Source: Planctomycetota bacterium
Lineage (GTDB): Bacteria > Planctomycetota > Planctomycetia > Pirellulales > Lacipirellulaceae
Direction: 5' to 3'
Length of the DNA stretch: 64,000 nucleotides
Assembly (NCBI GenBank): GCA_029781135.1
Contig: JAKOXH010000001.1
Coordinates: forward strand, 46,325-110,324
Shown: one piece after another, positions 60,287-64,000 of the stretch
Layout: every line of letters begins with the position of its first letter
Position numbering within the stretch: position 1 is the first letter of the stretch
Position numbers and translations under genes: made by a program
Notes under the pieces: generated by a model
What the model was told of the DNA's origin: nothing
Databases searched by the model: none
Seen by the model: the letters and a program-made list of their open reading frames with translations, nothing else

Positions 60287-61414
60287 ATGAATCTCATTGA
60301 ACAAATTATGGAACAGTTTTCCGGAGACACCCTGGGAAAGCTCGGTTCGCTGTTGGGAACCGATGGAAACACGGCGAAGAAAGCCGCTGGCGCCGCTGTG
60401 CCGTCGCTGATGGCAGCCCTGTCGGGATTGATGAGCAATGATGTCGGCGCCAAGAAGTTATCCAGCGTATTGGGCGGACTCGATACGGGTGGCCCCGCTA
60501 ATCTGGCTCAGTTGCTCGGCGGCGACACCAATTCGTTGATGGGTAAGGGCACCAACCTGCTCGGCTCGCTCTTCAGCGACAGTATCGTTTCCGGACTGTC
60601 CAGCGCAGTGAGCCGCTTTTCAGGAATGAACGTCGGCATAGTTAAAAACCTTCTGGCCATGCTGACGCCGCTCTTGCTCGGCAAAGTGGCTTCGCAGTGG
60701 AAGAGCCAAGGGGGGACCACTCAGGCGCTCAAGAGCCTGTTCGCGGATCAACAGCGCAATATCACCAACGCCTTGCCGTCGGGTTTCTCACTGCCCGATG
60801 TACCCGGCTTGGCGGATTTCAAGCGGTCTGCCCAAAGCGTCGGTCGCGGTGCCGTCGAAGCAGAAAAGGCGGCGGCCGGGTCGATTGCCAATTGGCTTTT
60901 GCCGTTGGCGATCGTGCTGATCGGCGGGTATCTACTTTGGCACTTTTTGGCCGGTCGCGAAGCGCCGAAGGCGGCCGTCGATAAGGCCAAGGCGGCAGTG
61001 GAGAAGACGGTCGATAAGACAAAAGAAATCGGCGAGAACGTCGCCAAGGCCGTCGTGCCGGACACGATTGGCGTGCCCGATCTGGCAAAACTGAAGGAGA
61101 ATTTTGGCGGACTGTTTAAGTCGATGGATTCCGCGCTTTCCGGTATCAAAGACGCGGCAACCGCCGAGGCTGCCAAGCCGGCTTTGCAGGACCTGAACAC
61201 AAAGATCGACGCGATGAATGAAGTGCTTTCGAAGTTACCCGAAGCGAGCGCCACGGCATTGCGGCCATTCCTAGAAGAGCAAATCAAGGCGGCCGCCGAA
61301 AAAGCCAATGCCGCCAGCTCGGCCCAAGGAATCAGCACCGATGTTAAGTCGCTGATCCAGCAGATTATTTCCAAGATCACCAAATGGATTTCCTCGGCCA
61401 CCGGCGCAAAGTGA
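60287..61414 (+). CDS. DUF937 domain protein with a membrane helix
   Basis: 375 residues. ATG 60287 follows AGGAGA at a good distance. Residues 1-150 are the DUF937 (YidB-like) repeat fold (MNLIEQIMEQFSGDTLGKLGSLLG...KKAAGAAVPSLMAALSGLM). A membrane helix (IANWLLPLAIVLIGGYLLWHFLAG) lies near residue 220, followed by amphipathic Lys/Ala helices (KAAVDKAKAAVEKTVDKTKEIGENVAKAV) and a C-terminal helical region. Function unknown. It heads a run of four genes, possibly an operon. Confidence 0.82.
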   Translation: MNLIEQIMEQFSGDTLGKLGSLLGTDGNTAKKAAGAAVPSLMAALSGLMSNDVGAKKLSSVLGGLDTGGPANLAQLLGGDTNSLMGKGTNLLGSLFSDSIVSGLSSAVSRFSGMNVGIVKNLLAMLTPLLLGKVASQWKSQGGTTQALKSLFADQQRNITNALPSGFSLPDVPGLADFKRSAQSVGRGAVEAEKAAAGSIANWLLPLAIVLIGGYLLWHFLAGREAPKAAVDKAKAAVEKTVDKTKEIGENVAKAVVPDTIGVPDLAKLKENFGGLFKSMDSALSGIKDAATAEAAKPALQDLNTKIDAMNEVLSKLPEASATALRPFLEEQIKAAAEKANAASSAQGISTDVKSLIQQIISKITKWISSATGAK

Positions 61415-61463
61415 ACGTGATCGCTTACTCAAGTTTTACGGAAATAGGAAAGGATTTATCGCC

Positions 61464-61961
61464 ATGAGCAAGAAGTCGGACTTTACCGATCAAGAATGGG
61501 AAGTGCTGCGCGACGCGCCGCACTTAGTAATGTTGTCAGTGGCGACGGCAGGGGCAAGCGGCCTGTTTGGAAGCCTTAAGGAGGCGTTCGCACCTGCCGC
61601 CACGATCGTCACGGCAGCCAAGGGCGACAATGAGCTCCTGCGCGGCATTTGCGACCGCGCGGAACTCAAGGCTGCGCAGCAATCGCTCCGCGGTTCGCTC
61701 AAGACGACCGACCTGAAAACGTTGCGCGAGGAGCTGCAGACCAAGGTCGCGGACACTGTCCGCGACGCCATGGCCATTCTGAAGCAAAAGGGTTCGACCG
61801 AGGATGTGGATTCGTTCCGCAAACTACTCGTGGACATTGCCGACCGTACCGCGAAGGCCGCCAAGGAAGGCGGATTTCTCGGTTTCGGCGGGGAACGAGT
61901 CAGCGAAGGCGAACGTGTCGTCATCAGCCGTATCTCGCAGGCGTTGGAAGTTCAAGCGTAA
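61464..61961 (+). CDS. Unrecognised helical protein after DUF937
   Basis: 165 residues with a clear SD (AGGAAAGGA) before ATG 61464. The sequence (FTDQEWEVLRDAPHLVMLSVATAGASGLFGSLKEAFAPAATIVTAAKGDNELLRGICDRAELKAAQQSLRGSL...) is helical with an internal Gly/Ala-rich stretch. 49 bp after the DUF937 gene, so probably cotranscribed. Function unknown. Confidence 0.75.
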   Translation: MSKKSDFTDQEWEVLRDAPHLVMLSVATAGASGLFGSLKEAFAPAATIVTAAKGDNELLRGICDRAELKAAQQSLRGSLKTTDLKTLREELQTKVADTVRDAMAILKQKGSTEDVDSFRKLLVDIADRTAKAAKEGGFLGFGGERVSEGERVVISRISQALEVQA

Positions 61962-62063
61962 CGAACTGCGGACGCTTTCTTCCGGCGATGCGCGATTCTG
62001 CGGGGGGAGTCTGCGCCATTGGGAACGGCGTGAGACTCCGCGGCGGCAAGTGCGGAAACAGAA

Positions 62064-62249
62064 ATGCGAAAGGACGAGCCGACTGCCGTCTATTTCGAGC
62101 CCGAGGATGGTTATTGGCCGCTGCTGCTCGCTGTTAGCGTTGTGGTCGCAATGCTGACGTGGATCGCAAGCTCTTTTCTCGCGGGGTTGTTTATCGGGTT
62201 TAGCATTTTTCGCGGGCGGTGGCTATGCCGTGCATCATTGGGGCGTTAA
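62064..62249 (+). CDS. Small single-helix membrane protein
   Basis: 61 residues: a short acidic N-terminus (MRKDEPTAVYFEPEDGYWP) and two adjacent hydrophobic stretches (LLLAVSVVVAMLTWIASSFL, GLFIGFSIF). No family recognised. It lies between the DUF937 partner gene and the 62525 gene, in the same direction. Its reality is plausible but not certain. Confidence 0.5.
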   Translation: MRKDEPTAVYFEPEDGYWPLLLAVSVVVAMLTWIASSFLAGLFIGFSIFRGRWLCRASLGR

Positions 62250-62524
62250 CATTTTTGGCCAGGAACATGAAGTTACGCAGCCTCGCAGCTCAAGGCACCA
62301 CACGTGCGTTTGTTGCCAACAGCCGGGAAGCGAGATCGGCGCAGTGAAACTTCGCTCGGCGATACCGAGATGATGGCATGGTGTCCGGCTGGGGCTTGGT
62401 AGACCTTGTCAAGGCAGTGTTTTGATCGAACGGAAATACCGCTAAGCGGTCGCATTGAGTGCTGGAAATCGCTGTCGTTACCGAACTGTTTCGCAATACC
62501 TCGTGCTGATGAAAGGTACATTGT

Positions 62525-63046
62525 ATGGAAACCGAAAATGCTCCGGCGTACGGTGAATACGAATTCAGTGATGAACAGAATCGCTTGCTCGGCAGCCTGG
62601 CGCGCAAGATGGCGCTCGTGGGACTGTTCGTGATGTTGTTCGGCGGGCTGCAGTTGGTGAACGGGATTGTTTCATTCTTCGCGACGCGCAATCCCGAAAG
62701 AATGTTGGCCGCCGCCAAAGAAGCAGGCATGCCCGAAGCCAATCTGCAGCAATTGGAAAAGGCATTGACATCGGCGGGCTGGCTTTCGCCCATAGCGGCC
62801 TCTTCATTCGCATTTGCACTAGCCGGCTTGTTCATGCTCCTGGTTGGTATTTGGACTCAGCAGGCGGGCGCCGGGTTTGCCGGCATCGTGAACACAAAAG
62901 GTCAGGACATCCGCCGTTTGATGGATGCGCTAGGAGCGCTTCACAATAAGTACAGCCTAATGTACACACTGCTCGTGACAGCAGCCATTTTCAGTCTCAT
63001 CTCGCTAGGCTTCACACTATTCCACCTTTGGTCGGGGAGGGCATAA
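62525..63046 (+). CDS. Membrane protein of the DUF937 cluster
   Basis: 173 residues with three hydrophobic segments (MALVGLFVMLFGGLQLVNGIVSFF, WLSPIAASSFAFALAGLFMLLVGIW, YSLMYTLLVTAAIFSLISLGFTLFHLW). The N-terminus is acidic. Family not recognised. Its last ten codons overlap, on the other strand, the end of the IS transposase frame, marking an IS insertion immediately after or at the end of the gene. Confidence 0.72.
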   Translation: METENAPAYGEYEFSDEQNRLLGSLARKMALVGLFVMLFGGLQLVNGIVSFFATRNPERMLAAAKEAGMPEANLQQLEKALTSAGWLSPIAASSFAFALAGLFMLLVGIWTQQAGAGFAGIVNTKGQDIRRLMDALGALHNKYSLMYTLLVTAAIFSLISLGFTLFHLWSGRA

Positions 63047-63997
63047 AGGTTCAGTCATGCCAAGAAGAAAAGGGGACATTCTGGCTGTGTAGAAAACCTC
63101 GACGATGACAAGAATCATGATGTTGTGGGTGAGGACGAGTAAGCGGAGTTCGCGGCATTGGCTATGGTAGGAGCGACCGCTGACGTGGGCACCTTGGCGG
63201 CGTTTGATCATCGAGATCACGGTTTCCACTTGCGAACGGCGGCGGTAGGCAGTGCGGTCGAAGCGGACTTTCATCAGTCGGCGGTAATGGCCAGTCGGTA
63301 GCTTGTCGGTGGGCCGGCCGTGCTTGGCGGGAATGATCGTACGGATGCCCTGCTCCTCGCGGGCAAACGTGTGGTTCCCTTCGGAGTCATAACCGGCGTC
63401 GGCCGCCAGTTGCGTGAGCGGCACCAGTCGCGTGGCGGCCGCCACCAGCGGGCGGAACTCATCGACATCGGGGCGTGGTCCGCGTCCGGCGGCGAGCGCG
63501 TAAATGAAGTGATTGTCGGTGCTCGACACCACACCCAGCTTGGGATAATGATGATAGACGACTGTTTTCCAGGGGTTTTCCACCCGCGTCCGACGGCGCA
63601 CGAAATAGCCGCTGGCACAGGTGCATTCCAGACCGGTCGAGTCGATCGCCGCGCGCTCGACCCGCCGCTTGCGGCCCAGTTGCAGCCGCACGGTGGCCGC
63701 CAGAAGTTGGCGCACGGGTGCCGTGCGCAACAGCCGGTGGGCGGCCTTCTGGAACGTGGTGAAGTGGGGAACTGGCTTCATTCCTAACACCGCGCACAGC
63801 GACGGGTTGTCGGCCAGATGGGCCGCCAGGCCGCGGTAGTCGGTCTTCAAGAAGTTCTTCAGCACCAGGCAAGCGAAGAGCTGATGCTGCGTGAACTTCT
63901 TGGGACTATAGCGATGGGCGTACTCCGGCAACGCTCGTCGCGCCGTCGCCAACGCCGCCACCGTCACCGCCCGAGGAGATTTACTCGTCCGCGCCAT
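63017..63997 (-). CDS. IS5/IS4-type DDE transposase
   Basis: 326-residue cut-and-paste transposase. The DDE residues are seen in RAAIDSTGLECT, AADAGYDSEGNH and QVETVISMIKRRQG. The N-terminal part (YSPKKFTQHQLFACLVLKNFLKTDYRGLAAHLADNPSLCAVLGM) is typical of the group. The start ATG is 3 bases from the window end. The C-terminus reads into DNA shared with the 62525 gene (CPPRPKVE), so the native end may be a little earlier. Confidence 0.88.
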   Translation of the reverse strand: MARTSKSPRAVTVAALATARRALPEYAHRYSPKKFTQHQLFACLVLKNFLKTDYRGLAAHLADNPSLCAVLGMKPVPHFTTFQKAAHRLLRTAPVRQLLAATVRLQLGRKRRVERAAIDSTGLECTCASGYFVRRRTRVENPWKTVVYHHYPKLGVVSSTDNHFIYALAAGRGPRPDVDEFRPLVAAATRLVPLTQLAADAGYDSEGNHTFAREEQGIRTIIPAKHGRPTDKLPTGHYRRLMKVRFDRTAYRRRSQVETVISMIKRRQGAHVSGRSYHSQCRELRLLVLTHNIMILVIVEVFYTARMSPFLLGMTEPLCPPRPKVE

Positions 63998-64000
63998 GAC
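63047..64000 (-). mobile_element. IS element, cut by the window end
   Basis: The transposase frame fills the rest of the window. One IS end should lie within about 63047-63090, just after the 62525 gene, and the other beyond 64000, so the terminal inverted repeats and target duplication cannot be checked here. Confidence 0.7.

Overview
The window reads as a GC-rich chromosomal segment of a planctomycete, probably a Pirellulales-type bacterium. Signs of this are an exported protein with an N-terminal LExR..MAGDV sorting motif (23225-23899), a FAAL-ACP fusion, Shine-Dalgarno sites present at only some genes, several GTG starts, and very many short inverted-repeat elements between and inside genes. 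No tRNA, rRNA or CRISPR array was seen.

Layout. 1-703: repeat-rich non-coding DNA. 704-9436: Ppx/GppA phosphatase, a secreted GH127 arabinofuranosidase-type enzyme, a DUF456 membrane protein, a Doc/AbrB toxin-antitoxin pair, a ThDP-dependent 2-oxoacid decarboxylase and a CPA2 antiporter. 9812-17003: a secreted low-complexity protein, mtnA, ald, two small membrane proteins, rplM-rpsI, and pntAB-pntB with no adjacent pntAA. 17373-20527: a Fur-box-controlled ferrous iron operon, feoA-feoA-feoB plus a small Cys-rich membrane protein. 20810-28903: mutY, a radical SAM protein, an LEPR-type exported protein, a YHYH protein, a PIN toxin-antitoxin pair, ilvN-ilvC and a GIY-YIG/RAMA protein. 29066-34122: a DUF104/PIN pair, then a compact assembly-line locus (FAAL-ACP, divergent from a type II thioesterase and a phosphopantetheinyl transferase). 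34198-44719, all on the minus strand: a very large bifunctional PutA, a GNAT/DUF1778 toxin-antitoxin pair, korA-korB flanked by two CBS-domain genes, and an unrecognised protein. 45050-49153: ribBA, a REP-associated transposase (RAYT), and a PadR-controlled membrane protein. 49457-57615: lipoproteins with thioredoxin folds, a beta-hydroxyacid dehydrogenase, an M48 peptidase, a VanZ-like protein, UDP-glucuronate decarboxylase and a two-domain NfeD/ClpP-like protease. 58211-64000: a MATE exporter, a DUF937 cluster and an IS element cut by the window end.

The most interesting pattern is a RAYT/REP system. The HUH transposase at 46305-46877 is bracketed by a 25-bp GC-rich unit (starting GCGAGCCGGGGCG) that occurs nine times here. 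Pairs of this unit, arranged as REPIN-like inverted doublets, lie in frame inside three unrelated genes: mtnA, putA and the unrecognised gene at 43763-44719. A single unit encodes the C-terminal tail of the RAYT itself. The unit has no stop codon in any of the six frames, so it can be tolerated inside genes. PutA also carries in-frame copies of at least three other inverted-repeat types, two of them beginning with the GTAG tetranucleotide typical of REP sequences. Other repeat families sit in operon junctions (ilvN/ilvC, korA/korB, korB/CBS, feoA/feoB) and on both sides of rplM.

Calls rest on reading translations and motifs by eye. No database search was run, so family names are recognition from known motifs and copy counts apply to this window only.
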